A stretch of DNA of 64,000 bases from Rhizobium phaseoli (GTDB lineage: Bacteria > Pseudomonadota > Alphaproteobacteria > Rhizobiales > Rhizobiaceae). The stretch is taken from the NCBI RefSeq assembly GCF_003985125.1, contig NZ_ML133573.1:62001-126000 (forward strand), read 5' to 3'. Below are positions 36,070 to 45,164 of the stretch, piece after piece. Under the pieces are notes generated by a model. That model had not been told where the DNA came from. It did no database searches and saw nothing but the letters and a program-made list of their open reading frames with translations. The translations under genes and the position numbers were made by a program. How positions within the stretch are numbered: position 1 is the stretch's first letter; every line of letters begins with the position of its first letter.

Positions 36070-37395
36070 TCAGATGTTGTTCTGAAGAATGGTCCTGAGC
36101 TTGCCGAAAAGTTCGTCGATATGGTGCTTTTCGATGATCAGCGGCGGGGAGAGCGCGATGATGTCGCCGGTGGTGCGGATCAGAAGTCCGCTCTCATAGG
36201 CCTTCAGGAATACCGTGAAGGCGCGCTTGGTGGGCTCGCCGGCAATCGGATCGAGCTCAATTGCGCCGATCAGGCCTGTATTTCTGATATCGATGACGTT
36301 GGGGCAGTCCTTGAGCGAATGCAGCGCGTCGGCCCAATAGTCGGACAGTTCGGCAGCGCGAGTGAGCAGCCCCTCTTCCTTGTAGGTGTCGAGCGTGGCG
36401 AGGGCTGCGGCGGACGCGATCGGGTTGCCGGAATAGGTGTAGCCGTGGAAGAACTCGATCATGTGCTCGGGGCCGGTCATGAAGGCGTCATGAATCTCGG
36501 AGGTGACAAACACGGCGCCCATCGGGATGACGCCGTTGGTCAGTCCCTTGGCGGTGGTGATCATGTCGGGCTTGACGTCGTAATATTGCGCAGCGAAGGG
36601 GGCGCCGAGGCGGCCAAAACCAGTAATGACCTCGTCGAAGATCAGCAGAATGCCGTGTTTGGTGCAAATCTCTCGCAGCTTCTGCAGATAACCTTTCGGC
36701 GGGATGAGGACGCCGGTTGAACCGGCGACCGGCTCGACGATGACAGCGGCGATGGTCGAGGCGTCATGCAGCGTGACGATGCGCTCGAGTTCGCTGGCGA
36801 TGTCGCCGCCATGCTCAGGCTCGCCGCGGCTGAAGTTATTCTTGCCGGGCTGGTGGGTGTGCGGCATGTGATCGACTCCTGCCAGGAGCGTGCCGAACAT
36901 CTTGCGGTTGGCGACGATGCCGCCGACGGAAATGCCGCCGAAATTGACACCGTGATAGCCGCGCTCGCGGCCGATCAGGCGGAAGCGCGAACCGTTGCCC
37001 TTCACGCGGTGATAGGCAAGCGCCACCTTGAGCGCGGTCTCGACGGATTCGGAGCCGGAATTGGTGTAGAGGACGTGGTTCATGCCTTCCGGGGCGATGT
37101 CGACCAGACGGTTCGCCAGTTCGAAGGCCTTGGGATGACCGAGCTGGAAAGCCGGGGCGTAATCGAGTTCGCCCGCCTGCTCGCGGATTGCCTCGGTGAT
37201 CTTCGGACGGCAGTGGCCGGCGTTGACGCACCAAAGGCCGGCCGTGCCGTCCAATACCTGACGGCCGTCATGGGTGGTGTAATACATGTCCTTGGCGCCG
37301 ACGAACAACCGCGGCTCCTTCTTGAACTGGCGATTTGCCGTAAACGGCATCCAGAAGGCGCGAAGATCGTTCGGCGTATTGAGGCGATTGGACAT
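36070..37395 (-). CDS. Class III omega-aminotransferase (beta-alanine/omega-amino acid:pyruvate type)
   Basis: PLP-dependent aminotransferase of 441 residues. Family III features are LRAFWMPFTANRQFKKEPRLFVGA at the N-terminus, DGTAGLWCVNAGHCRP, the PLP phosphate-binding TNSGSESVETALK, the Asp-containing LLIFDEVITGFGR and the Schiff-base lysine in TTAKGLTNGVIPMGAVF. The N-terminal block and overall length match beta-alanine:pyruvate aminotransferases, so beta-alanine or a related omega-amino acid is the likely donor. It starts with a GGAGAAC-type site and is monocistronic, ending at a hairpin. Confidence 0.88.
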   Translation of the reverse strand: MSNRLNTPNDLRAFWMPFTANRQFKKEPRLFVGAKDMYYTTHDGRQVLDGTAGLWCVNAGHCRPKITEAIREQAGELDYAPAFQLGHPKAFELANRLVDIAPEGMNHVLYTNSGSESVETALKVALAYHRVKGNGSRFRLIGRERGYHGVNFGGISVGGIVANRKMFGTLLAGVDHMPHTHQPGKNNFSRGEPEHGGDIASELERIVTLHDASTIAAVIVEPVAGSTGVLIPPKGYLQKLREICTKHGILLIFDEVITGFGRLGAPFAAQYYDVKPDMITTAKGLTNGVIPMGAVFVTSEIHDAFMTGPEHMIEFFHGYTYSGNPIASAAALATLDTYKEEGLLTRAAELSDYWADALHSLKDCPNVIDIRNTGLIGAIELDPIAGEPTKRAFTVFLKAYESGLLIRTTGDIIALSPPLIIEKHHIDELFGKLRTILQNNI

Positions 37396-37521
37396 GCTGT
37401 TCTCCTGGCCGTCGGCGGCCCGTTACCGAAGGGCTTGTCGCCCGAATTTTTACTGCCCGGTCAAATTATCAGTGCATCTCAACGCGTCAACACCTCACAT
37501 GCTTCAGCGCCGAAAGAACGC

Positions 37522-37564
37522 GCCAAAAGACACGACCGGCAAATCGCGAGATTTGCCGGTCGTG
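37522..37564 (-). terminator. Terminator of the ArsR-family gene
   Basis: A 15-bp perfect stem (CACGACCGGCAAATC with GATTTGCCGGTCGTG) and 4-base loop lie about 100 bases after the regulator stop. GTCTTTTGG follows on the minus strand. Confidence 0.7.
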
Positions 37565-37660
37565 CCGTTTAAGGTTCAGGTGCTGAAATTTCGTTGCCGA
37601 GCCTTCCGAGAGGATTCCCGTGCGGCACCGGCATGGCTGACGATCATGTCAGCGCTATCA

Positions 37661-37978
37661 TCAGGCCGCGGATCTGCTTCTGGCCGGAACGAGGTAGATG
37701 TCCTCGAGCGTCGCCAGGATCTTCATGACCGGCTCGGATGTGCTTGAGTAATAGATGGTCTGGGCGTCGCGGCGGGTCTTGACCAGCTTCTGCGCGCGCA
37801 ATTTCGAAAGGTGCTGTGAAAGAGCCGACTGGCTGAGGCCGACTTGCGTGGCAAGGACGCCGACGGCGACCTCGCCTTTCACCAGGCTGCACAGGATCAG
37901 CAATCTCTTGGGATTGGCCATGGCTGACAATAGTGCTGCCGCCACATTCGTGTGGTCAGCCAAATCAGGGGTTTCCAT
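37661..37978 (-). CDS. ArsR-family winged-helix regulator, NolR-like
   Basis: A 105-residue regulator with the ArsR-type helix-turn-helix. The core AMANPKRLLILCSLVKGEV, VGLSQSALSQHLSKLRAQK and TRRDAQTIYYSS closely resembles, from memory, NolR, the rhizobial regulator of nod genes and of its own promoter. There is no cysteine metal site of the arsenic type. AGGAAG precedes the ATG. A match to the published NolR box overlaps the region just upstream. It could be nolR itself or a paralogue; the symbol is left open for that reason. Confidence 0.85.
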   Translation of the reverse strand: METPDLADHTNVAAALLSAMANPKRLLILCSLVKGEVAVGVLATQVGLSQSALSQHLSKLRAQKLVKTRRDAQTIYYSSTSEPVMKILATLEDIYLVPARSRSAA

Positions 37979-37980
37979 AT

Positions 37981-37996
37981 TGTTATCTTCCTAATG
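37981..37996 (-). promoter_or_regulatory. NolR-box-like site upstream of the ArsR/NolR-like gene
   Basis: On the minus strand, ATTAG-N9-AA ends two bases before the start codon, fitting the described (A/T)TTAG-N9-A(T/A) NolR recognition sequence. The motif is short and could occur by chance, but NolR is known to be autoregulated. Confidence 0.35.
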
Positions 37997-38087
37997 CGAA
38001 ACGTACATCATCTGTATGGGACAGGCCGTCTGCCGGAGCGGGCCGCCAAAACTAGCAACTAGGCTCGAAGATTGTATATACCTAAAT

Positions 38088-38837
38088 TTAAGGTATCGAG
38101 TATGCTATTTTAGATATGTTTGAACAAATGTGATCGGAATCCGCAGCGAGAGTTTCGAATTCGTATCGAACCAAAAAATCCCCGGAAATGATCTCAAAAC
38201 CCGCCGGATCGACGCCGCTGATGCGCCAAGAAGCCGATTCCGGAGCATTTAGGCGCACTGCAAGCACCGACGCCACATCGGGATGGCGCTCTACTAAATC
38301 TCGCACTGCTTCGGCCGCTTTGGCGGCGATCTCCTCGTTTGCCGGCGATTGGATGACAAGGTCTCTTCCGCCGAGATGATAGGCGCGGCCGAAGCCGCCA
38401 TTGAGGCTCGCCCGCTCAGGTTTGAGACGGAAGAAGAGGAAATCGGGAAAATCGATATACAGTTTTGCCTTGGGATGGCGATCGAGAAAACGCGTGCGAA
38501 TGCGTTCGTGGAAGTGATGACCATGCTCGACCGGCTCCGCCGTACATTGGGTCGTCAGCCGAGCATAGGCGAGGGGATCGCCCTTGCCCGGTTCGCCGGT
38601 GAGCAGCGAAGCGCGCGCGTCCCTTGCCAGCGCCTTCGTGTGGGCCGAAAGCTTCGAAACGAGAATGACGGGCGCGCCATCGATATCGGTGGCGAGGAGG
38701 ACGCGGCTGGCGAAGGGAAAACCGGTCTCGGGATCGAGAACGGCGATCGCCGCGTGCCGTGCGGAGCGCAACAGCACGCGGGCGAGCTTGCGGGCTTCAT
38801 CGTCGGTTTCGCGTAGGGGCGAGGGCTGATCTTTCAT
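38088..38837 (-). CDS. HugZ-like pyridoxamine 5'-phosphate oxidase-fold protein with DUF2470 domain
   Basis: A 249-residue protein with an N-terminal split-barrel flavin-reductase-type domain (ARVLLRSARHAAIAVLDPETGFPFASRVLLATD) and a C-terminal DUF2470 region (VRDLVERHPDVASVLAVRLN). This combination defines HugZ-type haem-utilisation or haem-oxygenase-like proteins and related putative FMN-binding proteins. GRAYHLGGRDL is a further conserved block. The ATG at 38837 fits the domain start. It is downstream of, and co-oriented with, the cho genes (32-base gap to choV), but a shared function is not evident. Confidence 0.8.
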   Translation of the reverse strand: MKDQPSPLRETDDEARKLARVLLRSARHAAIAVLDPETGFPFASRVLLATDIDGAPVILVSKLSAHTKALARDARASLLTGEPGKGDPLAYARLTTQCTAEPVEHGHHFHERIRTRFLDRHPKAKLYIDFPDFLFFRLKPERASLNGGFGRAYHLGGRDLVIQSPANEEIAAKAAEAVRDLVERHPDVASVLAVRLNAPESASWRISGVDPAGFEIISGDFLVRYEFETLAADSDHICSNISKIAYSIP

Positions 38838-38868
38838 AACCGCTTTGTGGCAAAGCGGATCGAAAACA

Positions 38869-39921
38869 TCAAGCGTCCTGCTTGCGGCGATGGCGGGTGA
38901 GGCCGGCGACGATATCCTGGGCCGAGATGGTACCGACGATGGCGCCGTTCTCGACGATGCCGATACTGCCCGGTTGGCGGGCAAGCGCATCGAGAACATC
39001 GATGAGCGGGGTAGCGGCGCGGGCCGTGGCGCTGACGCTCATGCCGGCGGCTGTCTGGCCGAGGCCGGACTGCATGACGTCGGCCGCCGTCAGCATGTTG
39101 ATCGGATTGAGATGCTGCACGAAATCGGCGACATACTGGTCCGCGGGGTTTTTGACGATGTCGTGCGGCGTTCCGCACTGGATGATGCGGCCGCCCTCCA
39201 TGATGGCGATGCGGTTGCCGATGCGGAAGGCCTCGTCGAGATCGTGGCTGACGAACAGGATTGTCTTCTTCAGCCGCCGCTGGAACTCCAGGAGCTCGTC
39301 CTGCAGTCGGGTGCGGATCAATGGGTCGAGCGCCGAGAAAGGCTCGTCCATGAGGAGGATCGGAGCGCCGGTAGCAAAGGCACGGGCAAGGCCGACACGC
39401 TGCTGCATGCCGCCCGAGAGTTCGTTGACCTTGCGGTCGGCCCATTTCGTCAGGTTGACGAGTTCGAGCTGCTCGCCGACGCGCACCTTGCGCTCGGCCT
39501 CCGGCATGCCGGCAAGCTCTAGGCCGAAGCCGACATTTTCGGCGACGGTGCGCCAAGGCAGAAGGGCAAACTGCTGGAACACCATGGAGACGGTGTGGGT
39601 GCGCAGGTCGCGTAGAGCCTTGGCATTGCATTTGTAAGGGTTGACCGAGCCGGTGGTCGTAGAGACCGCGACATCGCCGCGTACGACGGGGGCGAGGCCG
39701 TTGACGGCGCGCAGCAGCGTCGATTTGCCGGAACCGGAGAGACCCATCAACACCAGGATCTCGCCTTCCTCGATCGTCAACGAGGCATTGGCGACGCCGA
39801 GCACGAGGCCGGTGGCCGCGCCGATCTCGTCGCGCGTCTTGCCCTGGTCGACCATGGCCAGCGCGGTTTCCGGCCTATCGCCGAAGATGATGCTGACATC
39901 CTTGAAGCTTACCGCGGTCAT
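38869..39921 (-). CDS. choV: Choline ABC transporter ATP-binding protein ChoV
   Basis: ATPase of 350 residues in the glycine betaine/proline/choline group. Walker A is GLSGSGKSTLLRAVNGL, the ABC signature is LSGGMQQRVG and Walker B is ILLMDEPFSALD. The C-terminus has a CBS-like segment (IDVLDALARQPGSIGIVENGAIVGTISAQDI) of the kind that senses ionic conditions in quaternary-amine transporters. It overlaps choW by 4 bases, completing choX-choW-choV. Confidence 0.9.
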   Translation of the reverse strand: MTAVSFKDVSIIFGDRPETALAMVDQGKTRDEIGAATGLVLGVANASLTIEEGEILVLMGLSGSGKSTLLRAVNGLAPVVRGDVAVSTTTGSVNPYKCNAKALRDLRTHTVSMVFQQFALLPWRTVAENVGFGLELAGMPEAERKVRVGEQLELVNLTKWADRKVNELSGGMQQRVGLARAFATGAPILLMDEPFSALDPLIRTRLQDELLEFQRRLKKTILFVSHDLDEAFRIGNRIAIMEGGRIIQCGTPHDIVKNPADQYVADFVQHLNPINMLTAADVMQSGLGQTAAGMSVSATARAATPLIDVLDALARQPGSIGIVENGAIVGTISAQDIVAGLTRHRRKQDA

Positions 39922-40763
39922 GCGCCGTCTCCTTCACCCGCCGTGCGGAACATGCGGTCGAGAATGATCGCCAGGATGACGATGCAGAGACCGGCTTCGA
40001 AGCCTTTTGCGACATTGACGGTGTTCAGCGCGCGCACGACTGGTACGCCCAGACCATCGGCACCGACAAGAGCGGCGATGACCACCATCGACAGCGACAG
40101 CATGATGGTCTGGGTGAGGCCCGCCATGATCTGCGGCGTAGCGAAGGGAAGCTCGACCTTGCGCAGCACCTGCACCGGCCTTGCGCCGAAGGCGACGGCG
40201 GCTTCGACAAGGGAAGGCGGCGTCGAGATGATGCCGAGGCGTGTCAGCCGGATCGGGGCGGGGATCGCGAAGATGACGGTGGCGATCAGGCCCGGGACCA
40301 TACCGAGGCCGAAGAGGATCAGGGCCGGGATCAGGTAGACGAAGGTGGGAATAGTCTGCATCAGATCGAGCACGGGCCGCATGGCAGCATAGATCCAGGC
40401 GCGGCGGGCCGCCGCGATGCCGAGCGGAATGCCGATCACCATGCTGACGAAGGTGGAGGCGAGCACGAGGGCGAGCGTCTCCGTCGTTTCCTTCCAATAG
40501 CCCTGGTTCATGATGAGCAGCAGCCCAAGACAGGTGAAGAGCGTGATGCCGATCGATCGGCGCAGCCAGAAGGCCAGCGCGGAGATGACGGCGATTACGA
40601 TCAGCGGGTGAGGTTTCTGCAGCACGAAGAGCAGGCCATCGATGACGTGCGACAGCAGGAAGGCGAGCTGGTTGAAGAACCACTCGCCGTTCGAGGTCAG
40701 CCAGTCCACGAAGGCTTTGGCCCATGAGCCGATGGGAATCTTAGAGTCGGTGATCCAATTCAA
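39918..40763 (-). CDS. choW: Choline ABC transporter permease ChoW
   Basis: Inner-membrane permease of 281 residues with about six hydrophobic segments and the EAA-type loop VEAAVAFGARPVQVLRKVELPFATPQIMAGL. The sequence WAKAFVDWLTSNGEWFFNQLAFLLSHVIDGL at the N-terminus is typical of ProW-like permeases. It is the second gene of choXWV, separated from choX by a hairpin. Confidence 0.9.
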   Translation of the reverse strand: MNWITDSKIPIGSWAKAFVDWLTSNGEWFFNQLAFLLSHVIDGLLFVLQKPHPLIVIAVISALAFWLRRSIGITLFTCLGLLLIMNQGYWKETTETLALVLASTFVSMVIGIPLGIAAARRAWIYAAMRPVLDLMQTIPTFVYLIPALILFGLGMVPGLIATVIFAIPAPIRLTRLGIISTPPSLVEAAVAFGARPVQVLRKVELPFATPQIMAGLTQTIMLSLSMVVIAALVGADGLGVPVVRALNTVNVAKGFEAGLCIVILAIILDRMFRTAGEGDGA

Positions 40764-40808
40764 GGGGCGCGCCTATCCAAAAAAAATCAACAATCGGACA
40801 AAATGAAA

Positions 40809-40828
40809 CGGGGCGGCGAGCCGCCCCG
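40809..40828. other. Intercistronic hairpin between choX and choW
   Basis: CGGGGCGG-CGAG-CCGCCCCG, an 8-bp GC stem 10 bases beyond the choX stop. On the minus strand it is followed by TTTCATTTTG, so it could act as a partial terminator that keeps the permease and ATPase below the binding protein in amount. Confidence 0.65.
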
Positions 40829-40837
40829 ATCATAGCA

Positions 40838-41794
40838 TCAAAGGCCGAGGCCGGTCTTGGCGGCCGCCAGCGCGTCGCCCTTGCCGTCGCGGGTCTTGAC
40901 GCCAGCAAGCCAGGGCTCGAGCGCGGCGGGATTGGCCTTCAGCCATTCGGTCGCCGCCGCTTCCGGCTCCTTGCCGTCGTCGAGGATTTTGCCCATGATC
41001 TGGTTCTCCATGTCGAGGGAGAACGTCAGATTCTTCAGCATCGCGCCGACGTTCGGGCATTCGCCGAGGTAGCCGGCGCGGACATTGGTGTAGACCTTGG
41101 CGCCGCCGAAATCAGGTCCGAAGACGTCGTCGCCGCCGGTGAGGTAGGTCAGCTTGAAGTTGGTGTTCATCGGATGGGGTTCCCAGCCGAGGAAGACGAC
41201 GGGCTTGCCCGCTTTCTCGGCACGGGCGACCTGGGCGAGCATGCCCTGTTCGGAGGATTCGACGACTTCCATGTCCTTCATGCCGAAGGTGTTCTTTTCG
41301 ATCAGGTCCATGACGAGGCGGTTGCCGTCATTGCCGGGCTCGATGCCGTAGATCTTGCCGTCGAGATCGTCCTTGTGGGCAGCGATGTCCTTGAAGTCCT
41401 TGATGCCGAGTTCCGCGCCCTTGGCGTTGGTGGCAAGCGTGTACTTGGCGCCGACGAGGTTGGGGCCGAAGGATTCGACCGACTTGTCGTCGATATAAGG
41501 GCGGACGTCCTTTTCCTGCGTCGGCATCCAATTGCCGAGGAAGATGTCGATGTCCTTATTCTTCAGCGAGGTGTAGGTGACCGGCACCGAGAGAACCTTG
41601 ACGTCGGTCTGATAGCCGATGCTCTTCAGAACGACTGATGCGGTGGCGGTGGTGGCGGTAATGTCAGTCCAGCCGACATCCGAGAAGTGGACGGTCGAGC
41701 AGCTGTCGGGATCGGCGGCGAAGGCAGCGGTCGCAATCGACAGGGCGGCGACGGCGGTTGCGGTGACAAGTTTGAATGTGCTTGTTGTTTTCAT
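40838..41794 (-). CDS. choX: Choline-binding protein ChoX
   Basis: Periplasmic choline-binding protein of 318 residues with a signal peptide (MKTTSTFKLVTATAVAALSIATAAFA). The mature sequence follows S. meliloti ChoX closely as I recall it: VHFSDVGWTDITATTATAS (first binding-site Trp and Asp), IFLGNWMPT (second Trp), GAKYTLA (Tyr) and VVFLGWEPHPMNTNF (third Trp), so the aromatic choline cage is intact. The ATG at 41794 after GGGAG is preferred to an ATG 11 codons upstream. First gene of the choXWV operon. Confidence 0.93.
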   Translation of the reverse strand: MKTTSTFKLVTATAVAALSIATAAFAADPDSCSTVHFSDVGWTDITATTATASVVLKSIGYQTDVKVLSVPVTYTSLKNKDIDIFLGNWMPTQEKDVRPYIDDKSVESFGPNLVGAKYTLATNAKGAELGIKDFKDIAAHKDDLDGKIYGIEPGNDGNRLVMDLIEKNTFGMKDMEVVESSEQGMLAQVARAEKAGKPVVFLGWEPHPMNTNFKLTYLTGGDDVFGPDFGGAKVYTNVRAGYLGECPNVGAMLKNLTFSLDMENQIMGKILDDGKEPEAAATEWLKANPAALEPWLAGVKTRDGKGDALAAAKTGLGL

Positions 41795-42029
41795 TTTAGA
41801 CTCCCAGTCTTTAGGTCCCCAAGCCAATCACCAATAGCCCAGTTTGACAAGCGACCTCAGTGTGTTTGCGTCGTATCGACCTATGCGAATGCGACGTCGG
41901 CGATTTTTCCGCAGTGTCTCGTTTTGGCGGCTTTCGCCGGGTTTAGAGGTCGATTCCTGTGATTATCGCGGGGGCGGGGCTTTTCTTTGCCGTTGTGAGC
42001 TTTCAATAAGCCGAGCAAGGAGACATCGG

Positions 42030-42632
42030 ATGGCAAAACTCTATTTCAACTATTCGACAATGAACGCCGGCAAGTCGACGCTGCTGCTGCAGGCCTCCTA
42101 TAATTATCAGGAGCGCGGCATGCGTACGGTGCAGTTGATCGCCGCCTTCGACGAGCGCGCCGGCCGGGGCGTGATCGGCTCGAGGATCGGGCTGGAAGCG
42201 AGCGCTATTCCCTTCGAGCCGCATGAAGATCTGTTCAAACTCATCGCCGGTCTGTGCGGCGACGGGGCGCCGATTTCCTGCGTCTTCGTTGATGAGGCGC
42301 ATTTCATGACGGCCGTCCATGTCTGGCAGCTCGCCCGTGTCGTCGATCGGCTCGGCATCCCTGTTATGGTCTATGGGCTCCGGACCGACTTCCAGGGCAA
42401 ACTGTTTCCGGCCTCGCAGGAGCTGCTGGCGATCGCAGACGAGATGCGCGAAGTGCGCACAATCTGCCATTGCGGCCGTAAGGCGACGATGGTGGTGCGG
42501 CTCGACGCCCAAGGCAAGGTGCTGCACGAGGGGGCGCAGATCGATGTCGGCGGCAACGAGAAATATGTTTCGCTCTGCCGCAGGCACTGGGACGACGAAA
42601 TGAACGGGGCCTGGATCGCCGAGCCGGTCTGA
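42030..42632 (+). CDS. tdk: Thymidine kinase
   Basis: ATP-dependent phosphorylation of thymidine; 200 residues, type II (TK1-like). The P-loop is STMNAGKSTLLLQ, the Walker B-like motif is CVFVDEAHFM, and the lid/active-site region has VMVYGLRTDFQGKLFPAS. A structural zinc site is indicated by ICHCGRKA and a later CRRHW. AAGGAG lies nine bases before the ATG. It is transcribed away from choX. Confidence 0.95.
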   Translation: MAKLYFNYSTMNAGKSTLLLQASYNYQERGMRTVQLIAAFDERAGRGVIGSRIGLEASAIPFEPHEDLFKLIAGLCGDGAPISCVFVDEAHFMTAVHVWQLARVVDRLGIPVMVYGLRTDFQGKLFPASQELLAIADEMREVRTICHCGRKATMVVRLDAQGKVLHEGAQIDVGGNEKYVSLCRRHWDDEMNGAWIAEPV

Positions 42633-42702
42633 AGGGGGAGCCTGTTTTCTTTGTCGCCATAAGCGACTAGCCTGCGGGCAGGAGATTCCCCGGAGAAATC
42701 AG

Positions 42703-43776
42703 GTGCGCAAAGCCCCGTCGTTCGACAGCCGTTATGAAGCCGCAAGCGGCTTCGCCGAAAAGATCGCGGCCGATGGAGCCTATTGCACAGCCTGCATCCG
42801 TGCCTTTGACAGCGATGAAAAACATTCGGCCGATGAGGTTTTCCTCGAGCAGAATGGGCGCTTTCACGACCATATTGCAGATGGCGCCGCGCTGGACGCT
42901 CTGCTGGCCGAGCTCGTCTTCTCCCTCGACCGGCTGACGGCGGAAGTGTCGGCAGATCTCGACAGTTTCCGGGGATTGACGATGCGCGAAAAAATGGCCG
43001 GCTGGACGTCGCGCCAGCGGATGTGGCGGATGTATACCGAGCGTGTGCGCGAGGCGCCCGTCATCGAGCGGCTGCTCGACCTTTTGGTGAAATCGGACGC
43101 GCTTGCGAGGCTGATCACCAAACAGCGCGCTGCGCTCATCGAACGCCACAAGTCGGCCGAACACAATCTTGTCAGCATCGTCGAGCACCGCCGCCGGCTG
43201 GTGGATTCTATCGATATCGCCCGTCTCAGGATGAAGGAGCTCAACGCCAAGGCGCTGACGACGCAGGGTCGCATCGGCGTCTACGGCAACAGGGCGCATT
43301 GGGAGCAGATGGAGGCGGAGCGGCGGGCGCTGAAGGCGGAGGCCGAGCGCATCTCCGCCGAGGAGCTCGAGATGCGCGACGACAGCCAGCGGCGGGAGCG
43401 CTTCATCAGCCTGTTTCAGGCCTTCGTCGATGCGACGAACAGCCAGATCGCCGCCCGCAACGTGCTTTTGTACAAGCTGATGATCGATGTCGAGGAGCGG
43501 CTGATCATCTATCAGGCGCAGGTCGATACCGATCGGCCGGGCATGAAAGCCAGGATCAAGCCGGAGTTCTTTCCCGATATTGCCGCGCCGATCAGCCTGT
43601 TCGAGAAGGGCATGCTCGTCGCCCAGGATCTGGAGCGGCGCAAGGGCCGCGCCGCTCTCGAAGTCGCCAGACGGCTTCCCGCCTATGCCGAACCGTCGCC
43701 CGAAGCACCAGGGGCGCCGTTGATCGATACGGCCCGCCGGCCCTTCCGCATCAGCCTGCCTTTTCTGCGTTCCTGA
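42703..43776 (+). CDS. Conserved hypothetical protein with N-terminal CxxC and coiled coil
   Basis: A 357-residue protein starting at a GTG with GGAG upstream. I do not recognise the family. An N-terminal CTAC pair (about residue 28) could bind a metal. The middle (about residues 145-235) is rich in charged residues with heptad-like spacing (MEAERRALKAEAERISAEELEMRDDSQRRERF) and probably forms a coiled coil. There are no membrane segments or signal peptide. It is followed 134 bases downstream by the DUF2333 gene. General form resembles proteins of the TelA/toxic-anion-resistance type, but the similarity is only in composition. Confidence 0.75.
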   Translation: MRKAPSFDSRYEAASGFAEKIAADGAYCTACIRAFDSDEKHSADEVFLEQNGRFHDHIADGAALDALLAELVFSLDRLTAEVSADLDSFRGLTMREKMAGWTSRQRMWRMYTERVREAPVIERLLDLLVKSDALARLITKQRAALIERHKSAEHNLVSIVEHRRRLVDSIDIARLRMKELNAKALTTQGRIGVYGNRAHWEQMEAERRALKAEAERISAEELEMRDDSQRRERFISLFQAFVDATNSQIAARNVLLYKLMIDVEERLIIYQAQVDTDRPGMKARIKPEFFPDIAAPISLFEKGMLVAQDLERRKGRAALEVARRLPAYAEPSPEAPGAPLIDTARRPFRISLPFLRS

Positions 43777-43910
43777 GCCCGAGGCGCGTCTGCGCTGCTT
43801 TCATTCGGAAAAATCGAGGGGCTTGTGTTGTGCTCGGCCCATCGAGCGCATATGTGGATGCAATGGGGCGGCAATCTTCCGATGCTCGCCTTGCCTGACA
43901 GGAGACGACG

Positions 43911-45041
43911 ATGCTTGACCGGATCGCCGGTTTTTTCAGGCTGATCGGCCGGACGATCGGTCGCTGGGCCCGCCTGTTTTTCGCCTGGGCCTTCTGGCCC
44001 TTCCTTGCTGCGCATGGCTGGTATCAGCGCCGGAGTTGGATGATCCGGCTGCCTATTATCGCGCTCGTGGCGCTCTTCGTCGTGCTCTACGGCTATTTCT
44101 TCTGGCAGACGCAGGTCTGGACGAATTTCAACACCGCCTTCGTCGACCAGTATCGACTTTCCGAACGCAAGGTTCCCGCCGGGCAGGAACTGCCCGTTGC
44201 CGAGGGGGTAAGTGCTGGGACTGCCAAGACCTGCCAGCGCTCGGCCATCGTCGACGTCACGGCGGATCTCACCGATTTCAACGTCAATCAGAATGCATGG
44301 ATCTCCTCCATGCTGCTCTACAAGATGGGCTTCTTCGGCATCGACTGGGATCACACGCCCTTCCTCGACAACAAGGCGTCGTTCCAGCGCGGCATCAACC
44401 AGGCAGTCCGTCGAACCTCGGCGGAGCTCGTCGATACGCTCGGGCGCGTGCGTGGCACGTCGGGCATCAACAATGATCTGCAGAGCGCGCGCGGCAATCT
44501 GCAGTTCGACGAACATAGCTGGTATTTCGGGCTCAACCCTTTCGGGCCAAAGACGCCGACGCCCTCTTATTATCGCTCGGCGATCGGCAGCCTGCGCAAG
44601 TTCAACACCGATCTTTCCGCCTGCAATGTCATTTTCGATGGCCGCGCCGACAATCTCATGCAGTTCATCGACCGCGTCGCCAACGATCTCGGCGGCACCT
44701 CCGACATGCTTGCCGAGCGCTCGGAAAACCACAATCGCGGCTGGTTCGATACGCGCGCCGACGACCGGTTCTGGTTCGCTTACGGTCAGCTCTACGCCTA
44801 TTACGCTATTCTTGCCGCTGCACAGTCGGATTTCTCGCAGGTGGTGCAGGAGCGCAATCTCGGCGCAGTCTGGGGCGGCACGATGCGGCAATTCCAGGCG
44901 GCACTGCGCATCCAGCCGGCGATCATCTCGAACGGGCGCGAGGATGGCTGGATCATGCCGAGCCATCTCGCCACCATGGGCTTCTATATTTTGAGGGTGC
45001 GCTCGAACCTCGTCGAGATCCGTTCGGTGCTCGATCGTTAG
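43911..45041 (+). CDS. DUF2333 family protein
   Basis: A 376-residue protein with one membrane segment (MIRLPIIALVALFVVLYGYFFW, about residues 44-65) and a large periplasmic domain. The blocks FVDQYRLSERKVPAGQ, VNQNAWISSMLLYKMGFFGIDWDHTPFLDNKASFQRGINQA and REDGWIMPSHLATMGFYILRVRSNLVEIR are typical of DUF2333. No biochemical function is known. AGGAGACGACG precedes the ATG. It may be cotranscribed with the coiled-coil gene upstream. Confidence 0.85.
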   Translation: MLDRIAGFFRLIGRTIGRWARLFFAWAFWPFLAAHGWYQRRSWMIRLPIIALVALFVVLYGYFFWQTQVWTNFNTAFVDQYRLSERKVPAGQELPVAEGVSAGTAKTCQRSAIVDVTADLTDFNVNQNAWISSMLLYKMGFFGIDWDHTPFLDNKASFQRGINQAVRRTSAELVDTLGRVRGTSGINNDLQSARGNLQFDEHSWYFGLNPFGPKTPTPSYYRSAIGSLRKFNTDLSACNVIFDGRADNLMQFIDRVANDLGGTSDMLAERSENHNRGWFDTRADDRFWFAYGQLYAYYAILAAAQSDFSQVVQERNLGAVWGGTMRQFQAALRIQPAIISNGREDGWIMPSHLATMGFYILRVRSNLVEIRSVLDR

Positions 45042-45164
45042 GCGGACAGAAGCCTGAGACGGCGATAGGCGCCGAGCATCTGGACGATTTCCGCATCGGT
45101 GAGGCCAATATGGGCGCAGGACTGCACGATCCTGTCGACGACGGGCTGACTCGCGTCTGATCGG

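Noticed and set aside
45038..45164. Short minus-strand frame ending DAEIVQMLGAYRRLRLLSA, after the luxR-type gene
   Set aside because: It opens after an in-frame stop with no ATG, and only a late GTG is available. It could be a remnant, but there is not enough to call a gene.
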